Positions 43,730-51,895 of a stretch of 64,000 bases of DNA are shown here, one piece after another; positions within the stretch are counted from its first letter, which is position 1; each line of letters begins with the position of its first letter. Both the position numbers and the translations under genes were made by a program. The notes beneath the pieces were generated by a model, which did not search any database, was not told the origin of the DNA, and was given only the letters and a program-made list of their open reading frames with translations. The stretch is from Aminipila terrae (lineage in GTDB: Bacteria; Bacillota; Clostridia; Peptostreptococcales; Anaerovoracaceae): positions 434,001 through 498,000 of the forward strand of contig NZ_CP047591.1 in assembly GCF_010120715.1 (NCBI RefSeq), in the 5' to 3' direction.

Positions 43730-45118
43730 TTATCTCCTTCTGTCTTTTTCTAAAATAATTTCTGCTACTTTATAAATGTCTCCTGCTCCCATTGTAATGA
43801 CTAAATCACCACTCTGGGCATTATTAATTACAAAATTGGCTATTTCATCAAAATCGCTGAAGTAATAAACATCTTTTGTAGGATTTGCTCTTTTTATCTC
43901 ATTTACCAGCTCTTTTGAGCTTATTTTATATACATTTTTCTCTCTGGCAGCATAAATTTCTGCCACTACTATCTTGTCCGCTTTATCAAAGGATTCAGCA
44001 AATTCATCAAATAAGGCCAGTGTCCTTGTATACGTATGCGGCTGGAATAAACACCATAAATCTTTATGAGGTATATTTTGTGCTGCAGCTAATGTAGCTT
44101 TAATCTCTGTTGGATGATGTGCATAATCATCAACAATCTGTACATTGTCCGAAGTAATGCCGATAATGTCAAATCTGCGCTGGGTACCAGAATAACTTTC
44201 TAATGTAGATACAATATCTTCAATTTCTACCCCAAGTGAATGACAGCACGCAAAAGAAGCCAGTGCATTCAGAATATTGTGCTCTCCTGGTATAGATAAT
44301 TGTATGGTACATAACCTGTTCCCGTTGTGGTTCACATAGAATTGTGGCATTCCGAAGGAATTAAAAGTTATATCAGTAACATAATAAGTGCAGTTTTCAT
44401 TGTATCCAAAGGTTACTGCATTGGGTAAGTCTTTTATAATACCATTCACGAAAGGATTTGCCTCATAGGCGACAATCATCCCCTCTTCCCCTACGAGATC
44501 CGCAAACTTTTTAAAAGAACTGACGATATGGTCTATATCTTTAAAGTAATCTAAATGGTCGGAATCTATGTTAAGAATAATCTCAATTTTAGGTCTTAGA
44601 TTTAAGAAACTATCCATGTATTCACAAGCTTCTGTTATGAAAAATTCGCTTTTTCCAACTTTCACGTTTCCATTAATTTCAGACAGATTCCCCCCTACCA
44701 GAATGGTAGGATCCTTCTGTGCTTTCTCCAGAATCAATGAAATCATTGATGTTGTAGTTGTCTTACCATGAGTTCCGGAAACAGCAATACTGTTTTTATA
44801 CTCAGACATCAAAACACCCAATATAGTGGCTCTGGTTACAGCCGGAATATTTAACTCAGCAGCTCTTATCATTTCAGGATTATCCTGAGTAACTGCCGAA
44901 GAATATATGATTAAATCAGCCCCATCAACATTTTTTTCTCTTTGCCCCAAAAAAATATGGGCACCCTTTGCTATCAGTCTATCTGTTATTTCACTTTCTT
45001 TCATATCAGATCCTGAAACAGTATACCCTCTATCCAGTAAGATCTCAGCAATAGCACTAAGTCCTATGCCTCCGATTCCTATACAGTGTATATGATTATA
45101 ATCGGATAAATTTATCAC
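43730..45118 (-). CDS. murC: UDP-N-acetylmuramate--L-alanine ligase
   Basis: The 462-residue product has the Mur ligase features: N-terminal IHCIGIGGIGLSAIAEIL, the ATP loop AVSGTHGKTTTTSM, NIDSDHLDYF, and the C-terminal DDYAHHPTEIKATL of MurC. It adds the first amino acid of the peptidoglycan stem. It heads a murC-glmU(C)-prs-pth-mfd run on the minus strand and is divergent from purR. Confidence 0.96.
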   Translation of the reverse strand: MINLSDYNHIHCIGIGGIGLSAIAEILLDRGYTVSGSDMKESEITDRLIAKGAHIFLGQREKNVDGADLIIYSSAVTQDNPEMIRAAELNIPAVTRATILGVLMSEYKNSIAVSGTHGKTTTTSMISLILEKAQKDPTILVGGNLSEINGNVKVGKSEFFITEACEYMDSFLNLRPKIEIILNIDSDHLDYFKDIDHIVSSFKKFADLVGEEGMIVAYEANPFVNGIIKDLPNAVTFGYNENCTYYVTDITFNSFGMPQFYVNHNGNRLCTIQLSIPGEHNILNALASFACCHSLGVEIEDIVSTLESYSGTQRRFDIIGITSDNVQIVDDYAHHPTEIKATLAAAQNIPHKDLWCLFQPHTYTRTLALFDEFAESFDKADKIVVAEIYAAREKNVYKISSKELVNEIKRANPTKDVYYFSDFDEIANFVINNAQSGDLVITMGAGDIYKVAEIILEKDRRR

Positions 45119-45182
45119 AGTTTATGCCTCCAAAATATATATTTAATGTTAAACAGGCCCTAATAAACCCATCATGGTTCAT

Positions 45183-45254
45183 TATACCATAAATTGTGCA
45201 AAAAAATCCCACATTTTATTAAAATATTATTTGATTTTATTAGTTTATGGTATA
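45183..45254. promoter_or_regulatory. divergent promoter pair murC / purR
   Basis: TTTATGGTATAAT occurs on the plus strand (45243-45255 region) and as its inverse (45182-45194) on the minus strand. Each gives an extended -10 box (TATGGTATAAT) pointing at one of the two divergent genes. The inverted arrangement could let one factor bind both; PurR itself is a candidate by inference only. Confidence 0.55.
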
Positions 45255-45294
45255 ATAGAAAATATGTATACTTTAATATATTAGGAGGGAATTC

Positions 45295-46104
45295 ATGAAA
45301 AGAGCTGAACGTGTTGCAGCTATCATAAAAATTTTATCTGAAACCCCAAACAAATCATATAGTCTGAATTACTTTTGTAAACTGTTTGGAGCGGCAAAAT
45401 CCAGTATAAGCGAAGATTTGCAAACTGCAAGGCAGACACTTCAGTCCGTAAACCTGGGAATTATACAAACTACCTCCGGAGCTGGAGGCGGAGTAAAATA
45501 TATACCTTATATATCTGACCAAGACTGTGCACTTCTTCAGGAAGAATTATGTGAAAAACTCAGAGACAGCAGCAGAATTTTAGGAGGGGGTTTTTTATAC
45601 ACCTCTGATATTATGTTTGATTCCAATGTAGCCAGACAGGTTGCAACGGTTTTTGCCAGAAAATTTCAGGATTATAAGGCAGAATATGTTGCAACTATCG
45701 AAACAAAAGGCATTCCCATTGCTACCATGACTGCACATATGCTAAATGTTCCTATGATTGTTATCCGGCGTGAAAGTAAAATATCTGAAGGCTCTACTCT
45801 AAGTATAAATTATTTTTCCGGCTCCTCTGACAGGGTGCAAAAAATGTCTGTATCCAAACGAGCTGTGGTTCCTGGTTCAAAAGTCTTAATTATTGATGAT
45901 TTTATGCGGGCAGGAGGCAGTGTAAAAGGAATTAAAGACATCTTAGGAGAATTTGATATGGAAATTGTAGGCACGGGAATAGTCATCGCTTCCACCGAAC
46001 CTGATAAAAAGAAAATACAGGATTATTGTACATTACTGTATCTTGGAAAAGTGGACGAAAACACTAAGGAAATTGAGGTCTACAGTAATTGTCAGATTTT
46101 TTAA
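45295..46104 (+). CDS. purR: purine operon repressor PurR
   Basis: The 269-residue product has an N-terminal winged helix (residues 1-70, KRAERVAAIIKILSETPNKS) and a phosphoribosyltransferase-like domain with the PRPP-binding loop VLIIDDFMRAGGSVKG. This is the Gram-positive PurR, which releases DNA when PRPP binds. It is followed by spoVG, as in Bacillus where yabJ lies between them; yabJ is missing here. Confidence 0.95.
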   Translation: MKRAERVAAIIKILSETPNKSYSLNYFCKLFGAAKSSISEDLQTARQTLQSVNLGIIQTTSGAGGGVKYIPYISDQDCALLQEELCEKLRDSSRILGGGFLYTSDIMFDSNVARQVATVFARKFQDYKAEYVATIETKGIPIATMTAHMLNVPMIVIRRESKISEGSTLSINYFSGSSDRVQKMSVSKRAVVPGSKVLIIDDFMRAGGSVKGIKDILGEFDMEIVGTGIVIASTEPDKKKIQDYCTLLYLGKVDENTKEIEVYSNCQIF

Positions 46105-46132
46105 AAAATACTTATTTTTTAGTCAAAACCCC

Positions 46133-46161
46133 TTGTATTTTTTTGGTTGTTATTGTATAAT
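46133..46161 (+). promoter_or_regulatory. promoter of spoVG
   Basis: TTGTAT, 17 bp, TATAAT lies 72 bp before the start codon. It looks like a sigma-A promoter; no sigma-H motif was evident. Confidence 0.65.
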
Positions 46162-46232
46162 ACTGGCAAATATCTATTTTATTAAAAATGCGCAGCAGAT
46201 TGTTTTGTGGCATGAAAGGATGGTGACCAGAT

Positions 46233-46517
46233 TTGAATATTACTGATGTAAGGGTTCGTAAGGTTAATGACGATGGAAAGATGAAGGCTGTTGTTTCTGT
46301 TACCTTTGATGATGAATTTGTAGTACACGACATAAAAATCATTGAAGGCCAAAACGGATTATTTATTGCAATGCCTAGTCGAAAGATGGGTGAGGGGGAC
46401 TTTAGGGATATTGCTCATCCACTTATCTCAGAAACCAGAAATAAAATTAAAGACGCAATCTTTGCCGAATATGAAAAAGTTCTGGAAGAAAAAGTTGACG
46501 TTGCACCTGTAGAGTAA
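46233..46517 (+). CDS. spoVG: septation regulator SpoVG
   Basis: The 94-residue product has the SpoVG pattern NITDVRVRKVNDDGKMKAVV, FVVHDIKIIEG and FIAMPSRKMGEGDFRDIAHP. It is a small nucleic-acid-binding regulator of septation and sporulation. The TTG start at 46233 is chosen because the family begins at M-x-ITDVR; the ribosome binding site is GGTGA. Confidence 0.95.
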   Translation: MNITDVRVRKVNDDGKMKAVVSVTFDDEFVVHDIKIIEGQNGLFIAMPSRKMGEGDFRDIAHPLISETRNKIKDAIFAEYEKVLEEKVDVAPVE

Positions 46518-46566
46518 TCCTTCAGGGCAGGTTACATAGGTATTATACAATTTTAGATCTATCGAT

Positions 46567-46602
46567 AGAGGAGCATTTTACAATTGTCTCCTCTTTTTCT
46601 TT
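46567..46602 (+). terminator. terminator of spoVG
   Basis: AGAGGAG and CTCCTCT form a stem followed by TTTTCTTTT. Confidence 0.82.
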
Positions 46603-46824
46603 TATTCATTAAACGATGCTTCCTGTATGATTTATATATTACGGTTATGGCAATTAATTTTAAATTATAAATTCTTATCCCATTACTGAATATTATGGAT
46701 TGTTTTTAAGAAAATAATATTATAGTTGAGTTTTTTTATTTATTTATAGTTTAATATGGTTATAAATTTTATTTTTCCGGGTAGATATGATATTAGTTTT
46801 AAAATAGAAAGGTTTAGGCGGGTT

Positions 46825-47736
46825 ATGAAAAGTATAATAATTATAGGCAATGGGCCTGCAGGTATTTCGGCAGCATTATATACTGTCAGAGCCGGAATTA
46901 ACACAACTGTTATAGGAAGCGGACTTGGCTCTTTAGGTAAAGCTGATAAAATCGAAAACTATTATGGGTTTGAGTATCCCGTATCAGGTACCAGATTAGT
47001 AGAAAACGGTATTACCCAGGCCAAGAGACTGGGAGCAAAGATTATTAAAGAAGAAGTAGTTGCAATCAGCAGTATTAATCTAAATCCAGATTCTTCAGCA
47101 ATAAGCAATGGATTTTCTGTCAGAACAGACAAACACGAGTATTTATCAGATGCTGTTATTCTAGCCACAGGAACGTCCCGTACCTCTCCTCCAATCAAGG
47201 GTTTGCAGGAACTGGAGGGAAAAGGAATCAGCTATTGTGCCATATGTGATGCCTTTTTTTACAAAGGTAAAAATGTGGCCGTCCTAGGCAGTGGCGAATA
47301 TGCTTTAAATGAGGCAAAAGAACTTCTTCCCGTTGTAAATTCTGTAACGGTGCTCACCAATGGTACAGAACCTGCTGTAAACTTTCCAAAAGAAGTTAAA
47401 ATTGAAAAGCAGGCTGTTGCCAGTTTCAATCCGGGACCTTCCAACCCATTACTTGGTGGAATTGGGTCACTGGAATCTGTAACTCTGAATGGTGAAGATA
47501 AAATTAAATTAGACGGTGTCTTTGTAGCTTATGGCACTGCAGGAAGTACCGCTTTAGCCAAAAAAATAGGAGCTTTCACGGAGGGGAACAAAATTATTGT
47601 AAACTCTGACATGTCCACTAATGTTCCAGGTTTATACGCTGCAGGAGATTGCATTGGCGGCCTTTTACAAATATCTAAAGCTGTAAGTGACGGTGCCATT
47701 GCTGGGACTTCTGCCATAAAATTTCTTCGTAAATAA
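46825..47736 (+). CDS. thioredoxin reductase-like FAD oxidoreductase
   Basis: The 303-residue product has the FAD-binding GNGPAGISAALYTVRAG, a redox pair CAICDAFF in the usual place, a second dinucleotide loop GSGEYALNEAKEL and the C-terminal AAGDCIGGLLQISKAVSDGAIAG. I start at ATG 46825 since residues upstream in the frame do not belong to the family. The second loop is GSGEYA rather than the GGGDSA/HRRD-type NADPH site of classical TrxB, so NADPH dependence is doubtful and a ferredoxin-dependent or flavin-type reductase is possible. Thioredoxin is encoded 111 bp downstream. Confidence 0.85.
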   Translation: MKSIIIIGNGPAGISAALYTVRAGINTTVIGSGLGSLGKADKIENYYGFEYPVSGTRLVENGITQAKRLGAKIIKEEVVAISSINLNPDSSAISNGFSVRTDKHEYLSDAVILATGTSRTSPPIKGLQELEGKGISYCAICDAFFYKGKNVAVLGSGEYALNEAKELLPVVNSVTVLTNGTEPAVNFPKEVKIEKQAVASFNPGPSNPLLGGIGSLESVTLNGEDKIKLDGVFVAYGTAGSTALAKKIGAFTEGNKIIVNSDMSTNVPGLYAAGDCIGGLLQISKAVSDGAIAGTSAIKFLRK

Positions 47737-47847
47737 CTTCAATTTAGTGATAAAGTCACGGAATATGGGTATAAAAAGTATTATAATGGCAACATAAACT
47801 AACACATTTTGATTATTTAAAATATAAGATAAGAAGGAGAAAAAAGT

Positions 47848-48159
47848 ATGTCAGTATTAACAGTAACAAAAGATAATTTTCAAGCAGAAGTTATGGAATC
47901 GGATAAACCAGTATTAATTGATTTCTGGGCATCCTGGTGTGGTCCATGTAAAATGGTGTCACCTATTGTAGATGAGATTGCAAAAGAAGTATCAACCGCA
48001 AAGATCTGCAAAGTAAATATTGATGAACAGCCAGAACTTGCCAGTGCTTTCAATGTAATGAGTATTCCTACTCTGGCAGTAATAAAAGAAGGTAAAGTTG
48101 TAAATGTGGCAGTAGGTGCCCGTCCAAAACAAGATATTGTTTCAATGTTAAATGATTAA
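47848..48159 (+). CDS. trxA: thioredoxin
   Basis: The 103-residue product has the active site WASWCGPCKM and the cis-proline segment SIPTLAV. The ribosome binding site is AAGGAG. It should be reduced by the upstream flavoprotein. A terminator follows. Confidence 0.96.
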   Translation: MSVLTVTKDNFQAEVMESDKPVLIDFWASWCGPCKMVSPIVDEIAKEVSTAKICKVNIDEQPELASAFNVMSIPTLAVIKEGKVVNVAVGARPKQDIVSMLND

Positions 48160-48182
48160 GCCTGTTTTTTACGGCAGTAATA

Positions 48183-48210
48183 AAAAACAGAAGCCCGAAG
48201 CTTCTGTTTT
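48183..48210. terminator. terminator between trxA and the CofE-like gene
   Basis: AAAAAACAGAAGC and GCTTCTGTTTTTT form a symmetric hairpin between convergent genes, with T on both reading directions. Confidence 0.88.
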
Positions 48211-48218
48211 TTATTTTT

Positions 48219-49457
48219 TTATTTTGTATAATTATCAAAATATCCCTGGATATAAACAATTGGCGTACCTTTATCCCCACTTCCTGAAGTAAGATCACAT
48301 AGAGAGCCAATTAAGTCCGTTAATCTCCTTGGTGTTGTTCCCTGTGCCACCATTGAGCCGCTCAAATCACTGTCTTTATTCTTTATAAATTCTGAAATGG
48401 CATTTTTAAGAGCTTCTCCACTTAAGTCAGCAAAGTCATTATCTGCCAGATACTTGATTTTTACTTCATTTGGAGTCCCTTCAAGACCATCTGTATACCC
48501 TGGGGAAACCACTGGGTCTGCAAGCTCCCATATTTTACCTACCGGATCTTTAAATGCACCATCCCCATAAACCATTACCTCAATAGTCTTTCCTGTTTTT
48601 TCCCTGATTTCATTTTGAATGCTTTTCACAAATTCAGTGCAATCACATGGAAACAGCTTCACCGTGTCTTCCGTTGCTTTATTGGATCCAAGTAAACCAT
48701 ATTTTGTGTTGAATCCACTTCCTGATACGCTTTCATTCATCAGGTCATCCAAGCCTAATACCACATCTGCACCTGCATCTTTTAATCTTCTCTTGCTTCT
48801 TTCTCTTGTATGAATATCACAGGTTAAAACATTTTTGGTATAGTCCAGAATTGTTTTTGGATTGTTTGAGAAAATAATTTCTGCCTCTGCGCCTTCTTCT
48901 TCAATAAGCTGCTTGTAATAATTTACATAGTCCATCCCTGTAAAAGTATGTTTTGATTTTCCAAAAAGATTTTCAAACTGTTCCTGACTTAATACATCAG
49001 TATATGGATTAATGTTTTTTTCATCCAGTAAATCAATATCTACCAGATGATTTCCTACTTCATCGCTAGGATAGCTAAGCATCAATACAATTTTTTTAAC
49101 TCCCTTTGCAATGCCCTTTAAACAAACAGAAAATCTGTTTCTGCTTAAAATGGGAAATATAACTCCTATAGTCTCTCCACCAAGTTTTTCTTTAACATCT
49201 TCTGCAATTTGAGATACCGTTGCATAATTCCCCTGGGCTCTTGCTACTACAGCTTCTGTAACAGCCAGAATATCTTTATCCCTGATTTCAAAATTATCAC
49301 TTTCAGCAGCTCCAAGCAGTACCTCAACTACAATTTTTTTCAAATCATCTCCCTGTCTGATAATCGGTGCTCTTAATCCTCTGGAGACTGTACCAACTCT
49401 TCTTTCCATCAATGATGTCCTCTCTTTAACCGTATTTTTTATGTCTGTATCTATCAT
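48219..49457 (-). CDS. CofE-like (F420-0 gamma-glutamyl ligase fold) protein
   Basis: The 412-residue product shows the CofE fold pattern in its first part (DDLKKIVVEVLLGAAESDNF, RDKDILAVTEAVVARAQGNY) and later NTKYGLLGSNKATEDTVKLFP and MVYGDGAFKDPVGKIWELADP. It is longer than archaeal CofE (about 250). Nothing else for F420 synthesis is in the window and clostridia generally lack F420, so another amide-forming reaction is likely. The ATG abuts the stop of the lytic transglycosylase gene, so the two are translationally coupled. Confidence 0.7.
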   Translation of the reverse strand: MIDTDIKNTVKERTSLMERRVGTVSRGLRAPIIRQGDDLKKIVVEVLLGAAESDNFEIRDKDILAVTEAVVARAQGNYATVSQIAEDVKEKLGGETIGVIFPILSRNRFSVCLKGIAKGVKKIVLMLSYPSDEVGNHLVDIDLLDEKNINPYTDVLSQEQFENLFGKSKHTFTGMDYVNYYKQLIEEEGAEAEIIFSNNPKTILDYTKNVLTCDIHTRERSKRRLKDAGADVVLGLDDLMNESVSGSGFNTKYGLLGSNKATEDTVKLFPCDCTEFVKSIQNEIREKTGKTIEVMVYGDGAFKDPVGKIWELADPVVSPGYTDGLEGTPNEVKIKYLADNDFADLSGEALKNAISEFIKNKDSDLSGSMVAQGTTPRRLTDLIGSLCDLTSGSGDKGTPIVYIQGYFDNYTK

Positions 49458-50279
49458 TTACAAATTTTTTAATGAATTTATCAGCTGACCGGCACTTATA
49501 TCATAATTATTATTGTCGTCGCTGTCTTCATCCCAGGATGCAAATAACTCCTGCATGTCAAGCTGATGTCGTAATATCTGCAATCTGGCTGCCAGATATG
49601 CCTTATCCGTACCCATTTCGGAAAACGATTGGGTCCCTGATAAAAGTCCGTCTGTTTCATTATTTGAATCAGAAGAAGTACGGGTAATCTGATCAGGCAG
49701 TTTTATATCTTCTCCCATATACCCATAAATCTTTTTTATATAATTCTGGGTCTCTGCGAATGGGGGTACGCCACCATATTTAGCCACGTTTCCCGAGCCT
49801 GCATTGTATGCAGCCAGTGCCAAAGTAATATCCCCATTGTATGCTTTCAGCTTTTGGGAGATATAATTTGCTCCCCCCATAATATTTTGTTCCGGATCAT
49901 ATGCATCAACTACCCCTAACGCTTTAGCGGTGCCTGGCATTAACTGCATGATGCCCATTGCTCCACACTTTGATACGGCATTGGGATTAAAGCCTGATTC
50001 TGCTTTTGCCACTGCTTTTAATAATTCCACCGGAACATCATAAGTTTCTGCTGCTTTTGTAAATATATCATCTAATTTAGTATCAGAAGTTGTATTATAT
50101 TTATAATCAGACGAATTTACAGCATTTGAAAGCAATCCATTTCTTTGATTGTCTGAAACGATTTTTTTCAAAGTCTGTTCAAAATCACTTCCTGTCTTGT
50201 CAGGCACAGCGAAAGGCACTGTTCCCTGATTTATTCCATCAAGATATTGATTTTTTAAATTAACTCTATCAATACTCAT
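49458..50279 (-). CDS. lytic transglycosylase, SLT domain
   Basis: The 273-residue product has a C-terminal-central SLT domain at about residues 80-190: KAVAKAESGFNPNAVSKCGAMGIMQLMPGTA (catalytic Glu in AESGF), GGANYISQKL and ALAAYNAGSGNVAKYGG. It cleaves peptidoglycan glycan strands. No classical signal peptide is visible at the N-terminus, so export may use another route (for example flagellar or with a partner), or it acts with the coupled downstream gene. Confidence 0.88.
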   Translation of the reverse strand: MSIDRVNLKNQYLDGINQGTVPFAVPDKTGSDFEQTLKKIVSDNQRNGLLSNAVNSSDYKYNTTSDTKLDDIFTKAAETYDVPVELLKAVAKAESGFNPNAVSKCGAMGIMQLMPGTAKALGVVDAYDPEQNIMGGANYISQKLKAYNGDITLALAAYNAGSGNVAKYGGVPPFAETQNYIKKIYGYMGEDIKLPDQITRTSSDSNNETDGLLSGTQSFSEMGTDKAYLAARLQILRHQLDMQELFASWDEDSDDNNNYDISAGQLINSLKNL

Positions 50280-50351
50280 ACCAAGCTCCTATCATTGCTT
50301 ATAAATATCATATACTTTATTGTACCACATTTTCTAAATATCTCCAAATAA

Positions 50352-50383
50352 AAATAAAGAACTGACTTAAAGCAGTTCTTTAT
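50352..50383 (-). terminator. terminator downstream of the NCS2 permease gene
   Basis: On the minus strand AAAGAACTG and CAGTTCTTT form a stem followed by ATTTTTATTT. Confidence 0.8.
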
Positions 50384-50390
50384 AGTAAGC

Positions 50391-51748
50391 TTAAAAAATC
50401 ATTGTAATAATTCTTAAGATAAACAATGCGCTGCTTATCCACATGACAGCTGGTATTGTCCTGGCTTTACCCTGACATATTTTCATAACTGCCCAACTTA
50501 AAATACCAAACATAATACCATTTGCAATAGAGTAAGTGAAAGGCATCATGATAATCGCAATAAAGCCTCCAATAGAATCAGCCGGATCCCCATCAAAGCT
50601 CATTTTTTTGATAGAATTCATCATGAGCCAGCCTACAAACATTAAAGCCGGAGCTGTTGCAAACCCTGGTATTGCTATAAATACTGGAGAAAAGAACAAA
50701 GCAATGATAAAAAACACAGCAGTGGTAACAGAAGTTAAGCCTGTTCTTCCCCCTGTCCTACTCCAGCACAGCTCTCCATATAAGCCGTAACCGTGGAAGT
50801 GCCCAGACAAGCCCCTGCAACTGTTCCAACAGCATCTGCCATTAATGCTCTGCTGGCTTTAGGCAGTTTTCCTTCTTCATCTAAAAGATTTGCTTTATCT
50901 GCAATGCCAATCAGGCCACCAACCGTATCAAAGAGTTCCACAAATAAAAATGAAAAAACTATTACAGCAAACTGCATAAAGTTCTTTGTAATGAAACTAA
51001 AATCAAAGGCAAAAATCGCCGGCTTTGCCGGAATAAAACTTGTCCCTTTAAAATCTGGAAAAACAGAAAAATGTCCCACGTCAGGATTAACTGTATACCA
51101 CCCAATATGCTGGGCAATCATACCTAATCCCCAAGTAGCCAGTATTCCCCATAATATGGGACAAATAACTTTATAGTGGTGCAACACACATATAATCAGA
51201 AAACCGGAAAAAGCCAAGGCAAATGGTGCAGAAGGAACAGACCCAAGATCTACCAGAGTAGAGCTGCTGGATATTACTATTCCTGCATTGCTTAGCCCAA
51301 TTAAAGTTATAAATAGACCAATTCCAACTGTGATACCATATTTCAGGTTTTTAGGTACATCGTTTATGAGTTTTTCTCTGAATTTACAGAGTGTCAATAA
51401 TATAAATACTATTCCTTCTACAAATACAGCTGCTAAAGCAATCTTCCATGGATCATTAATTCCCTGCTCTGCCAAAGGTATGCAAACAGAGTAAGTAAAA
51501 TACGCATTCAGACCCATGCCCGATGCCAGTGCCACAGGATAATTCGTAAAAAATGCCATTATCAATGTGCCTATTGCTGCAGAAATAGCTGTAGCAGTAA
51601 AAACTCCGCTGCTACTCATACCAGCATCCGCCAGCATACTGGGATTGACTGCCAAAATATACGCCATAGACAGAAATGTGGTAACTCCTGCAGTGATTTC
51701 TGTTTTTATATCTGTATTATTTTCCTTTAATTTAAAAAACTTTTCCAT
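50391..51748 (-). pseudogene. NCS2 family purine permease (PbuG/PbuO-like), frameshifted
   Basis: The first 330 residues (from 51748) show the AzgA-like pattern EITAGVTTFLSMAYILAVNP, GMGLNAYFTY and FDTVGGLIGIADKANLLD up to GTSTVTAYMESCAGVG. Then the frame runs to a stop as QGEEQA, while a one-base shift at about 50755 continues GGRTGLTSVTTAVFF and four more membrane helices to 50391. The joined protein would be about 452 residues, the normal size. One missing G in GGAGCAGGGGG explains it. It should import adenine, guanine or hypoxanthine if intact. Error or true loss cannot be told apart here. Confidence 0.88.
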
Positions 51749-51895
51749 CTTATTCCTTTCCCGTCAGATTCTCATAATAAATAAACACTATTACCGATTT
51801 TGCATGAAATAATTAAATTTGTCAATACAATAACCTGCCTTCCTATGTTATACTATTAAATTAGTATATTATTACGTACAACAGGAGGTAATAAG

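Noticed and set aside
50391..51748. Two separate permease genes
   Set aside because: Neither part is a complete NCS2 protein and the two join exactly with one base added, so it is one broken gene.
50284..51895. A purine riboswitch upstream of the NCS2 permease
   Set aside because: The 51749-51895 region shows none of the conserved purine-riboswitch loop sequences.
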